A DNA stretch of 64,000 bases, taken from the NCBI RefSeq assembly GCF_037026685.1, contig NZ_JBANET010000001.1:124001-188000 (forward strand), written 5' to 3'. This document shows, in pieces, positions 45,732 through 52,905 of this stretch; positions within the stretch are counted from its first letter, which is position 1; each line of letters starts with the position of its first letter. A program made the translations under genes and the position numbers. Origin of the DNA: Orrella sp037026685 (GTDB lineage: Bacteria; Pseudomonadota; Gammaproteobacteria; Burkholderiales; Burkholderiaceae_B). Below the pieces are notes generated by a model. It was given only the letters and a program-made list of their open reading frames with translations. It had not been told where the DNA came from and ran no database searches.

Positions 45732-45833
45732 CCCGGTCTGCTGGCGCGTCCATTTCCGGCCGGGCCTAAGCCTGCAGGGATGCCGACGCCCCTTCACCTG
45801 CGTCGGCACGCCTGCGGCCCGGCCGGAAGGGGT

Positions 45834-46595
45834 TCAGAACGCGCGCGCGACCGAAAACACCGCGCCCAAGCGTCCGGCATCCTTGCCGCTCTTGGTCGCA
45901 TACCAGTTGTCATCGCTGGCGCCTACCGCCGCCAGGCCTACTACCCAGCCCTTGAGGTCCTTGGTCACGCCCACGCTGTAGTCGATGTAGTGGCCGATGG
46001 AGTCGCCGTTCACGTCGACCTGCTTCTTGAGCTTTTGATAGCCGATGTGCGCCGTCAGCCCCCAGCCGTTGCCCAGGTCCCATTCGGCATCGCCCTGCAG
46101 GTACCAGGTGCCCTTGCTGTCGGGCGTGCTGAAGAAATCGCTGGGCGTGTACGAATACTTGATGCTGTAGGCGTCGTAGCTCAGCCCCACGTACAGGTCG
46201 GTGTTGTTGTAGTTGCCGCCCTTGGGCGAGCTGGACCCGGGGTACCAGTAGCGCAGCACGCCCACGTCCAGGCCCAGGCCGCCGCCGATCTCGCCGGCCC
46301 AGCCGCCGTAGAAATCCATCTCCAGGTTGCCTTCGGGAAACAGGCTGTCGGCGACGTTGGAGTTCCAGTTGCCGATGTAAAAGCCCGATTCGTGGGCGAT
46401 GTCGAACCCCAGCTGGATCGCGGGCCGGAAGTTGGTCTGCGTGTAGCCGCGGAAGCGGTAGTCGTTGACGATGGTGGCGTTGCCGGTCAGGGTCAAGCCG
46501 GCGCCAAGGTCCGTGGCGTCCTGGGCAAAGCTGGGTGAAGCAAAACACGTGGCCAAGGCAGCGGAAAGCGTGGAGGCAAGCAGCGTCTTCTTCAT
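45834..46595 (-). CDS. TorF family putative outer-membrane porin
   Basis: 253 aa. Signal peptide at residues 1-24 (MKKTLLASTLSAALATCFAS, then PSFAQD). The mature protein consists of amphipathic beta strands and ends in a terminal Phe (VFSVARAF), as in outer-membrane barrels. Pattern ATIVNDYRFRGYTQTNFRPA marks the TIGR02001/Gcw_chp (TorF) family, often encoded next to glnK-amtB and linked to nitrogen uptake. A sigma-54 promoter lies at 46682-46697 and an intrinsic terminator follows the gene. The PII gene is 6 kb away. Transported solute not known. Confidence 0.88.
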   Translation of the reverse strand: MKKTLLASTLSAALATCFASPSFAQDATDLGAGLTLTGNATIVNDYRFRGYTQTNFRPAIQLGFDIAHESGFYIGNWNSNVADSLFPEGNLEMDFYGGWAGEIGGGLGLDVGVLRYWYPGSSSPKGGNYNNTDLYVGLSYDAYSIKYSYTPSDFFSTPDSKGTWYLQGDAEWDLGNGWGLTAHIGYQKLKKQVDVNGDSIGHYIDYSVGVTKDLKGWVVGLAAVGASDDNWYATKSGKDAGRLGAVFSVARAF

Positions 46596-46681
46596 GATGG
46601 ATTTCCTGGAAGGCTTGATAAGCGGGGTGTGCCCCGGTATGGCCCGCGTTCGATTTCGTAATGCGGGTTCAAGTCTTCCAA

Positions 46682-46697
46682 AGCATTTTTCGTGCCA
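46682..46697 (-). promoter_or_regulatory. Sigma-54 promoter of the torF-like gene
   Basis: Minus strand TGGCACGAAAAATGCT; consensus TGGCACGNNNNTTGCW. The essential GG and GC dinucleotides are present at the exact -24/-12 spacing, with one mismatch elsewhere. About 87 bp before the ATG at 46595. Implies control by RpoN and an enhancer-binding protein such as NtrC. Confidence 0.75.
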
Positions 46698-46803
46698 GCG
46701 CCTTTCAAGCGCCTTTCGGCCAGGCCAAACGGCGCCCGGACCGGCGCGCCGCGCCGCGATGCACCATCACGAGGCGCAGGCCCGGCCGCAGCCGGCCCGG
46801 CCT

Positions 46804-46820
46804 TGCATCAAAATGGGGAA
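46804..46820. promoter_or_regulatory. NtrC-like enhancer site candidate
   Basis: TGCATCAAAATGGGGAA matches the NtrC site TGCACTAAAATGGTGCA at 13 of 17 positions, about 110 bp upstream of the sigma-54 promoter, a normal enhancer distance. The right half-site is weak. Confidence 0.4.
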
Positions 46821-46856
46821 AAACATTTCAAGAAGAAAGCGCCGTCCCTGGGCTGC

Positions 46857-46892
46857 CCCCGGAAAGTTGGACGCAAATCCAACCTTCCGGGG
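46857..46892. terminator. Long hairpin downstream of the LTXXQ-type gene
   Basis: CCCCGGAA-A-GTTGGA, loop CGCAAA, TCCAAC-C-TTCCGGGG: 14 base pairs with one internal mismatch. It lies 62 bp after the stop of the gene at 46954-47550, on its transcript. No T-tract follows on either strand. Confidence 0.5.
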
Positions 46893-46953
46893 ATCTTGCA
46901 TGGCAGGGCCGCCGCCTATAGCCCGCCGCGAGACGGGCCTGGCGGGCCTATTG

Positions 46954-47550
46954 CTAGCCCGCCGCCTTGGCCTTGCGGGCCTCGGCGCGCTGGGCCATGC
47001 GTTCGTGGCGCTGCTTGACGTAGTCGGCCACCTTGGCTTGCTGGGTGGCGTCCAGGCTGTCCCACAAGGCCAGCCAGCGGTCCTGGACGGCCTTGCGCTC
47101 ATCGGCCAACTGCTCGCGCTTGCCTTGGTTTTCGGCGACCAGGGCGCGCGGATCGAGCTTGCCGGCCGAGAGCTGGGCCTGCAGGGTTTCGTGCCGGCTC
47201 TTGCCGGCCTCGCGCAGGGACTTGCCCAGCTCGCGCTGGCTGGCGCGGGTCTGGGCCAGCTGCTTTTGCTGGGCTTCGTTCAGGTTCAGCGTGTCGACGA
47301 CCTGCTTGGGCACGGGACCCAGGCCAGGCACCAGCAGGCCTTCGCGCATGGCCTGGAACATGGCGCGCTGGCGCGGGTCGCCGTGCTTGGCGTGCTTGGC
47401 GTGCTTGCCCCCACGCTCGGCCTGCGCGGCCGACGGCTTGGCGGGCGCGGCGTCGGCCGGGGCCTGGGCCAGGGCCCCGGTGCTCATCAGCGCCGAGGAA
47501 ACGGCCAGCGCAACGCCGGCGATGACGGGACGGAAGTAGCTGCGGGACAT
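46954..47550 (-). CDS. Periplasmic LTXXQ-like (Spy/CpxP-type) protein
   Basis: 198 aa. Signal peptide at residues 1-29 ending ALAQA. The mature protein is highly charged and helical, with a Lys/His-rich patch (KHAKHAKHGDPRQR) and two LTXXQ-like repeats (LNLNEAQQKQL; LDATQQAKV). Spy and CpxP are periplasmic chaperones or stress sensors; this protein shares size, composition and repeat spacing, but exact orthology is not shown. The His/Lys patch could bind metal. Monocistronic; a hairpin follows. Confidence 0.72.
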   Translation of the reverse strand: MSRSYFRPVIAGVALAVSSALMSTGALAQAPADAAPAKPSAAQAERGGKHAKHAKHGDPRQRAMFQAMREGLLVPGLGPVPKQVVDTLNLNEAQQKQLAQTRASQRELGKSLREAGKSRHETLQAQLSAGKLDPRALVAENQGKREQLADERKAVQDRWLALWDSLDATQQAKVADYVKQRHERMAQRAEARKAKAAG

Positions 47551-47641
47551 GGCGTCACTCCTATGGTTTGGACGTGGACGCAGTGTCGGGCCGGGACCGT
47601 TACGCGGGCGTTTCGCGCAAGCGCCCGCTTGCTTCAGGCGG

Positions 47642-48418
47642 TTACGCGGGCCAGGCCGCCAGGTACTCGCGCCAGTGCGGCGCGTCGCTGGCCGCCAGCG
47701 TGTCGCGCACCAGCTGGATCTCGGCGTCGTAGGCGCTGCGGTCCAGTTCGCCGCGCAGATAGCGGAAGCGGCAATACACCAGCCAGGTGTTGACCACGTC
47801 GGTTTCGCAATAAGCCCTGACCTCGTCGGCGCGCCCGGCGTTCCACGCCGGCCAGACCTGGCTGCCGTCCATGCCCAGCTTGCCGGGAAAGCCGCACAGC
47901 TTGGCCAGCTCGTCCAGCGGCGCATTGGCGCGGCCGTTGTACTTGGCCAGCAGGTCCATCAGGTCGATATGCCGCGTGTGGTAGCGCGATATGTAGTTGT
48001 TGTAGCGGAAATCGCGGTCCTCGTCGCCGGTGTCCCAGTAGCGCGGCGCAGGCACCCCGTGGATGAGGCTGCGGTAGTGCAGCACCGGCAGGTCAAAGCC
48101 CGAGCCGTTCCAGCTGACCAGGCGCGGCGTATAACGCTCGATGGTCTTGAAAAAGCCCGAGATCAGCGCGGCCTCGGGATCGCCCGGCTGGCCCAGCGTC
48201 TTGACGCGAAAGCCTTGGTCGTCGCGAAAGACGCAGCCGATCACCGCCACCTGCTGCAGGTGCAAGGGCATGAAGTCGCTGCCGTGGCTTTCGCGGCGCG
48301 CCGCGAAGGCGCGCTCGGCCACTTCCAGGTCGGGGACTTCCGGCCCCCAGCCGTTGAGGGTGCGCAGACCCTGCACATCGGGCAGGGTCTCCAGGTCGAA
48401 GACCAGGGTCGGCGTCAT
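47642..48418 (-). CDS. Predicted 3'-5' exonuclease, PolB-related (DNA_pol_B_exo2)
   Basis: 258 aa. DnaQ-fold catalytic residues: Asp8 and Glu10 in FDLETL, Asp in NGSGFDLPVL (near 105), and the C-terminal YCETDVVNTW with Asp. Related to the proofreading domain of B-family polymerases but stand-alone. Role in vivo not established; likely DNA or RNA trimming. Its start overlaps the nlpD stop by 4 bp (48415-48418), so it is translationally coupled to the nlpD operon, in the place where rpoS is often found. Confidence 0.85.
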   Translation of the reverse strand: MTPTLVFDLETLPDVQGLRTLNGWGPEVPDLEVAERAFAARRESHGSDFMPLHLQQVAVIGCVFRDDQGFRVKTLGQPGDPEAALISGFFKTIERYTPRLVSWNGSGFDLPVLHYRSLIHGVPAPRYWDTGDEDRDFRYNNYISRYHTRHIDLMDLLAKYNGRANAPLDELAKLCGFPGKLGMDGSQVWPAWNAGRADEVRAYCETDVVNTWLVYCRFRYLRGELDRSAYDAEIQLVRDTLAASDAPHWREYLAAWPA

Positions 48419-49377
48419 CGCGGCGGCAGGTATTGCAGCGGATTGACCGGCGTACCCTGGCGGCGCAGCTCGAAATGCAGGCGCGGCGAGGCGGCGTCGG
48501 TGCTGCCCATCTCGGCGATGCGCATGCCGCGCTTGACGTCCTGGCCGGTCTGCACGAGCAGCGTGCGGTTATGGGCGTAGGCGGTGATGAAGCCGTTCTG
48601 GTGGTTGATGATGATCAGGTTGCCCAGGCCGCGCACGCCGTTGCCGCTGTACATGACCTTGCCGTCGGCCGCGGCCACGATGGGGTCGCCCGGATTGCCG
48701 GAAATGTCTATGCCCTTGGTGGCGGGGGTAAAGCCCTGGATGATGGGGCCGTTGGCCGGCCAGCCCCAGTTGATGAGCGAGGCGTCGGCCGCGCGCGCCG
48801 GGCTGCTGGCCGGCGCGGGGGCCGGGGCTGGCGCGGCCGCCGGGGGCGTGGCGGCGGGCGGCGTGCCCGGGGCGCCGGCGATCTGGCCGGGCTGCACCGG
48901 CTCGAGCGGCCGGGTTTCGATCTTGCCATCCTGCGAGACGCCCGCTCCGCCCGGAGCGGGCGCCTGCGCGCCGGGCGCGGGCTGGCTGGACGCGGCGGCG
49001 GCCGAGGCGGCTGCCGCCGCGCCGCTGCCCGAGAGCTGCAGCACCTGCCCGATGCGCAAGTGATCGGGATCGGTGATGTTGTTCCAGCGCGCCAGGTCGT
49101 TGGGATTGAGGTTGTGGGCGCGGGCGACCTGGTAGAGGGTGTCGCGCGGCTTGACGACGTAGGTGCTGCCCGGTGCGGGCGCGGTGCCTTGCGGCAATGC
49201 CGTGGGCTGCTCGGATAGGTCGACCACCGGCGCGCGTTGTTGCGAAGCGCAGCCGGCCAGCGCCAGCGCCAAGGCCAGCGCCGCCAGCGCGGCACGGCCG
49301 CCCGGCACAGGCTGGCGGCCTTGGGGATCGGTCAGTGCCAACTGCCCGTCGAGCATACGATTCTCCTGTTTGCTCAA
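48415..49377 (-). CDS. nlpD: Murein hydrolase activator NlpD, LysM and degenerate M23 domains
   Basis: 320 aa lipoprotein. Lipobox LAGC with Cys43 after a long n-region. LysM domain at about 73-117 (YVVKPRDTLYQVARAHNLNP), an Ala/Pro-rich linker at 120-205, and a C-terminal M23/LytM domain (GNLIIINHQNGFITAYAHN, LHFELRRQGTPVNPLQYLPP). The first zinc ligand His of active LytM enzymes is replaced (KGIDI), as in E. coli NlpD, so it should activate the amidase AmiC rather than cut murein. Overlaps pcm upstream and the exonuclease gene downstream. Confidence 0.92.
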   Translation of the reverse strand: MSKQENRMLDGQLALTDPQGRQPVPGGRAALAALALALALAGCASQQRAPVVDLSEQPTALPQGTAPAPGSTYVVKPRDTLYQVARAHNLNPNDLARWNNITDPDHLRIGQVLQLSGSGAAAAASAAAASSQPAPGAQAPAPGGAGVSQDGKIETRPLEPVQPGQIAGAPGTPPAATPPAAAPAPAPAPASSPARAADASLINWGWPANGPIIQGFTPATKGIDISGNPGDPIVAAADGKVMYSGNGVRGLGNLIIINHQNGFITAYAHNRTLLVQTGQDVKRGMRIAEMGSTDAASPRLHFELRRQGTPVNPLQYLPPR

Positions 49378-50225
49378 GATTGTATCCCTGCCCGCAAGGG
49401 CACGAAGCGGACGGCCTCCAGTTCGGTGCGCACCCAGCTGGCCGGACCGGTGCGTTCGATCAGCACCAGCCGCTGCTGGGCACCGCCTTCCGGGGCGATG
49501 AGCCGGCCGCCCGGCGCCAGTTGCTCGAGCAGCGCGCGCGGGATCTGCATGCCCGCGGCGGCCACCACGATAGCATCGAACGGAGCCGCGCTGGGCGCGC
49601 CGGCCATGCCGTCGCCGAAAGACAGCTTGACGCGGTGCAGGCGCAATTGCCGCAGCCGCTGCCGGGCCGACTCGTACAGGCCCTTGACGCGCTCGATCGC
49701 GTGCACTTCGCGCACCAGCTGCGCCAGCACGGCCGCCTGGTAGCCGCAGCCCGCGCCGACCTCCAGCACCTTGGCCGGGGCGCGGTCGCGGCAGACGGCG
49801 CAGATCATGTAGGCCACCACCCAGGGCTGCGAAATGGTCTGGCCAAAGCCGATGGGCAGCGCGGCATCCTCGTAGGCCCGGCTGGCAAGGGCTTCATCCA
49901 CGAAGTGATGGCGCGGCACGGCCATCATCGCGGCCAGCACCCGCTCGTCGTCGATGCCCTGCTGGCGCAGGCGCTGCACCATGGCCGCGCGCATGCGGTC
50001 CGAATTCAGGCCCAGGTTGCCGGGCATGCCCGGCACCGACACCGAGGCCGGGACGGCCGCCGGCGGCCGCGGGCGCGCCGGCCCGGGCTGCGGCATGCCC
50101 GGCGTCAGGATGCGGGTGTTGCTGTTGCTGGCGGTGATGCCCGGCTTCGAGCCGAAAGGCGAGGCGCCGCCCGCGCGGCCGGCGCGCGGCCAGAAGGAGG
50201 AAGTGTCGCCGGGGCGCTTGCTCAC
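49374..50225 (-). CDS. pcm: Protein-L-isoaspartate O-methyltransferase
   Basis: 283 aa from GTG 50225, which overlaps the surE stop. The PCMT domain starts near residue 75 (RMRAAMVQRLRQQGI), with the family motif GFGQTISQPWVVAYM and SAM site VLEVGAGCGYQAAVLA. Repairs isoaspartyl damage in aged proteins. The first 70 residues are a Pro/Ala/Ser-rich extension absent from E. coli Pcm; a later start is possible, but the coupling with surE supports the long form. Middle gene of surE-pcm-nlpD. Confidence 0.92.
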   Translation of the reverse strand: MSKRPGDTSSFWPRAGRAGGASPFGSKPGITASNSNTRILTPGMPQPGPARPRPPAAVPASVSVPGMPGNLGLNSDRMRAAMVQRLRQQGIDDERVLAAMMAVPRHHFVDEALASRAYEDAALPIGFGQTISQPWVVAYMICAVCRDRAPAKVLEVGAGCGYQAAVLAQLVREVHAIERVKGLYESARQRLRQLRLHRVKLSFGDGMAGAPSAAPFDAIVVAAAGMQIPRALLEQLAPGGRLIAPEGGAQQRLVLIERTGPASWVRTELEAVRFVPLRAGIQS

Positions 50226-50968
50226 AGCGGCTCCGCCCAGTCACGCACCTGCGGCAACTGCTCTTTGTGGGTCAGGTCCAGGCGCAGGGGCGTGATCGAG
50301 ACGCTGCCTTGCGCCGTGGCATGGAAATCGGTGCCTGGGGCGGCATCCAGCGCGTGGCCGGCCGGCCCGATCCAGTAGACCGTCTCGCCATAAGGCGTGG
50401 TGGTCTTGACCACGGGTTCGGAAGGATGCCGCTTGCCCAGGCGGGTGACCTCGATGCGCCGCAGCGACGCCTCGGGCAGGTTGGGAATGTTGACGTTCAG
50501 CAGCACGGGAGCGGCCAGCGGCTCGGCGATCTGGCGCTCGACCACGCGGCGCGCCACCTGCGCGGCCGCCTCGATATGCGCCCAGCCCTTGTCCACCAGC
50601 GAGAAGGCGATGGCCGGTATGCCGAACAGGTAGCCTTCGGTGGCCGCGGCCACCGTGCCGGAATACAGCGTGTCATCGCCCATGTTCGCGCCGTTGTTGA
50701 TGCCCGAGACCACCAGGTCGGGGCGCTCGTCGAGCAGGCCGGTGAGCGCGACGTGCACGCAGTCCGAGGGCGTGCCGTTGATGTAGTAGAAGCCGTTGGC
50801 CGCCTGGCGCACCGCCAGGGGGCGGGCCAGCGTCAGGGAATTGGAGGCGCCGCTATGGTTGGTCTCGGGCGCGACCACCGTGAGCTTGCCCAGCCCCTGG
50901 AGCGCGGCGACCAGCGCCTCCAGGCCGGTGGCGGTATAGCCGTCGTCGTTGGAAACGAGGATGTGCAT
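50222..50968 (-). CDS. surE: 5'/3'-nucleotidase SurE
   Basis: 248 aa. The N-terminus HILVSNDDGY carries the metal-binding Asp pair; TNHSGASNSLTL, GTPSDCVHVA and VVSGINNGANMGDDTLYSGT complete the active site. Dephosphorylates nucleoside monophosphates and short polyphosphate; helps survival in stationary phase. First gene of surE-pcm-nlpD-exonuclease; stop and pcm start share bases. Divergent from plsY across 153 bp. Confidence 0.94.
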   Translation of the reverse strand: MHILVSNDDGYTATGLEALVAALQGLGKLTVVAPETNHSGASNSLTLARPLAVRQAANGFYYINGTPSDCVHVALTGLLDERPDLVVSGINNGANMGDDTLYSGTVAAATEGYLFGIPAIAFSLVDKGWAHIEAAAQVARRVVERQIAEPLAAPVLLNVNIPNLPEASLRRIEVTRLGKRHPSEPVVKTTTPYGETVYWIGPAGHALDAAPGTDFHATAQGSVSITPLRLDLTHKEQLPQVRDWAEPL

Positions 50969-51083
50969 GCAGCGACCCGAAAAAAAACGTGACCGAACGC
51001 AGCCGATTGTACCCGCACGCCCGCTGCGGCCGCTGTGCGCGGGCGGGCGCCGCCGTCCCTGCCCGCGGGGGGCCGGCGGACGG

Positions 51084-51089
51084 TAGAAT
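51084..51089 (+). promoter_or_regulatory. Candidate -10 element of plsY
   Basis: TAGAAT (5/6), 32 bp before the plsY ATG. A -35 is not clear in this GC-rich context. Confidence 0.35.
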
Positions 51090-51121
51090 GCCGCCACATC
51101 AAAAACAGGCGAGTCGCATAC

Positions 51122-51766
51122 ATGATCGGATCCCCTTCCCTGGCCCTGGTTCTTGCCGCGCTGGCGCTCGCCTACCTGCTGGGCTCGGTGCCCTTTGCCG
51201 TCGTGGTCAGCCGGCTGATGGGCCTTAAGGACCCGCGCAGCTACGGCTCGGGCAACCCGGGCGCCACCAATGTGCTGCGCACGGGCAACAAGACCGCCGC
51301 GGCCCTGACCCTGGCGGGCGACGCGGCCAAGGGCTGGCTGGCGGTGTGGGCGGCGCAGCGCTGGGCGCCCGAGCTGGGGTTCTCGTCCGCGACGATCGCG
51401 CTGGTCGCCGTGGCCGTGTTTCTCGGCCACCTCTATCCGGTCTTCCTGCGTTTCAAGGGCGGCAAAGGCGTGGCCACGGCCCTGGGCGTGCTGCTGGCCC
51501 TGCAGCCCTGGCTGGCGCTGGCCACCGCCGCCACCTGGCTGCTGGTGGCCTTCTTCCTGCGCTACTCCTCGCTGGCCGCGCTGGTGGCGGCCCTGTTCGC
51601 GCCGGTCTATTACGTGTTCGGCTCGGGCGTGGCCTGGTATGCCTCGCGGCCCATCGGCGTGGCCATCGGCGCGATCTCGCTGCTCCTGATCTACCGCCAC
51701 CGCGCCAACATCTCGCGCCTGCTGGCGGGCACGGAAAGCCGCATCGGCGGCAAGGGCAAGAAATAA
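51122..51766 (+). CDS. plsY: Acyl-phosphate:glycerol-3-phosphate acyltransferase
   Basis: 214 aa, five membrane segments. The three PlsY motifs are present: GSVPFAVVVSRL (residues 20-31), SYGSGNPGATNVLR and LGHLYPVFLRFKGGKGVAT. Makes 1-acyl-glycerol-3-phosphate from acyl-phosphate at the inner membrane, the first step of phospholipid synthesis. Adjacent to tsaD (convergent), a frequent proteobacterial neighbourhood. Confidence 0.95.
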   Translation: MIGSPSLALVLAALALAYLLGSVPFAVVVSRLMGLKDPRSYGSGNPGATNVLRTGNKTAAALTLAGDAAKGWLAVWAAQRWAPELGFSSATIALVAVAVFLGHLYPVFLRFKGGKGVATALGVLLALQPWLALATAATWLLVAFFLRYSSLAALVAALFAPVYYVFGSGVAWYASRPIGVAIGAISLLLIYRHRANISRLLAGTESRIGGKGKK

Positions 51767-51784
51767 GCCGTGCGCCGCCCCGCC

Positions 51785-52837
51785 CTAGCGCGGCCCGGCC
51801 TGGATGTCGTCCAGGCTCCAGCGGGGCCGCACCGTAAAGCCATGCCCGGCCTGGGCGGCCTGGCCCAGGTCCTGCAGCCCGGCGCGCACCCGCTGCGCGG
51901 CCGCGAAGGCGATCATGGCGCCGTTGTCGGTGCACAGCGCCAGCGGAGGAAAGAACGCCTGCCCGCCCAGCGGCCGCAAGGCCTGGGCCAGCCGCTCGCG
52001 CAGCAGGCGGTTGGCTCCCACGCCGCCGGCCACCACCAGCCGCTTGAGCCGCGTCTGGCGCAGGGCCTTGGCCGACTTGGCCACCAGCACCTCGACGATG
52101 GCCTGCTGCGTGGCCGCGGCCAGGTCGGCGGCCAGCGACTCGCTGTGCGCGCCGTTTGCCTGGGCCTGCCGCAGCCGGGTCAGCACGGCCGTCTTCAGGC
52201 CGCTGAAGCTGAAGTCCAGGTCGCCGCTGTGCAGCTTGGGCCGCGGCAGCTCGATGGCCTCGGCACGCCCGGATTCGGCCAGCCTGGCCAGCGCCGGCCC
52301 GCCCGGATAGCCCAGGCCCAGCAGCTTGGCGGTCTTGTCGAAGGCTTCGCCGGCCGCATCGTCCAGCGTCTCTCCAAGCAGGGTGTAGCGGCCCACGCCG
52401 TCCACGCGCATCAGCTGCGTATGCCCGCCCGAGACCAGCAGCGCCACGAAGGGAAACTGCGGCGCCGGCTCGGCCAGCAGCGGCGAGAGCAGATGGCCCT
52501 CCAGGTGATGGATGGGAATGGCCGGAATGCCGCGCGCCCAGGCCAGCGAACAGGCAAAGCTTGCCCCGACCAGCAGCGCGCCGGCCAGCCCAGGGCCGGC
52601 CGTGTAGGCCACTGCCCCCACGTCCCGCAGCGACAGGCCCGCCTGGGCCAGCACCTGGCGCGACAGGGGCAGCACGCGGCGGATGTGGTCGCGCGAGGCC
52701 AGCTCGGGCACCACCCCGCCGAAAGCCTCGTGCATGGCCGCCTGCGTATGCAGCGCATGGGCCAGCAGCCCGCGCTCGGTGCACACGGCAGCCACGCCGG
52801 TCTCGTCACAAGAGCTTTCAAAACCTAGAATGATCAT
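51785..52837 (-). CDS. tsaD: tRNA N6-adenosine threonylcarbamoyltransferase
   Basis: 350 aa. ASKHA fold: GFESSCDETGVA at the N-terminus, metal-binding His pair in IHHLEGHLLSP (about residues 108-116), substrate region LVSGGHTQLM, and SGLKTAVL and CTDNGAMIAFAA near the C-terminus. With TsaB/E it adds the threonylcarbamoyl group of t6A37 in ANN-decoding tRNAs. Divergent from the purine permease gene, 68 bp between starts. Confidence 0.96.
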   Translation of the reverse strand: MIILGFESSCDETGVAAVCTERGLLAHALHTQAAMHEAFGGVVPELASRDHIRRVLPLSRQVLAQAGLSLRDVGAVAYTAGPGLAGALLVGASFACSLAWARGIPAIPIHHLEGHLLSPLLAEPAPQFPFVALLVSGGHTQLMRVDGVGRYTLLGETLDDAAGEAFDKTAKLLGLGYPGGPALARLAESGRAEAIELPRPKLHSGDLDFSFSGLKTAVLTRLRQAQANGAHSESLAADLAAATQQAIVEVLVAKSAKALRQTRLKRLVVAGGVGANRLLRERLAQALRPLGGQAFFPPLALCTDNGAMIAFAAAQRVRAGLQDLGQAAQAGHGFTVRPRWSLDDIQAGPR

Positions 52838-52905
52838 GGCGCGAGAGTTTACAGCCCCGCGCCCGCACCCGGCTTTCCGCTACGCAACCCTTCTTTTCGA
52901 CCGAC

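Larger units (their letters stand above)
45288..45833. other. 546-bp intergenic region dominated by tandem repeats
   Basis: Between rlmD and the torF-like gene. Holds a short rlmD leader (45288-45344), the repeat array (45345-45690), an intrinsic terminator for the porin gene (45693-45731) and about 100 bp without visible signals. Open frames here on both strands are by-products of the repeats. Confidence 0.8.
46596..46953. other. 358-bp regulatory intergenic region upstream of the torF-like gene
   Basis: Contains the sigma-54 promoter (46682-46697), an NtrC-like site (46804-46820) and a strong hairpin (46857-46892) behind the LTXXQ-type gene. No coding gene is supported; the minus-strand frame at 46767-47102 overlaps the next gene and has no family features. 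Confidence 0.7.

Noticed and set aside
45288..45809. In-frame extension of rlmD to a 609-aa protein with GGQQAAGAAWG-like repeats
   Set aside because: The extension is translation of the tandem DNA repeat, open in several frames on both strands; the TRAM domain begins right after ATG 45287.
46761..46784. TGCACC...GGCGCA as an NtrC site
   Set aside because: Half-site spacing is two bases too long and one half is imperfect; the copy at 46804-46820 fits better.
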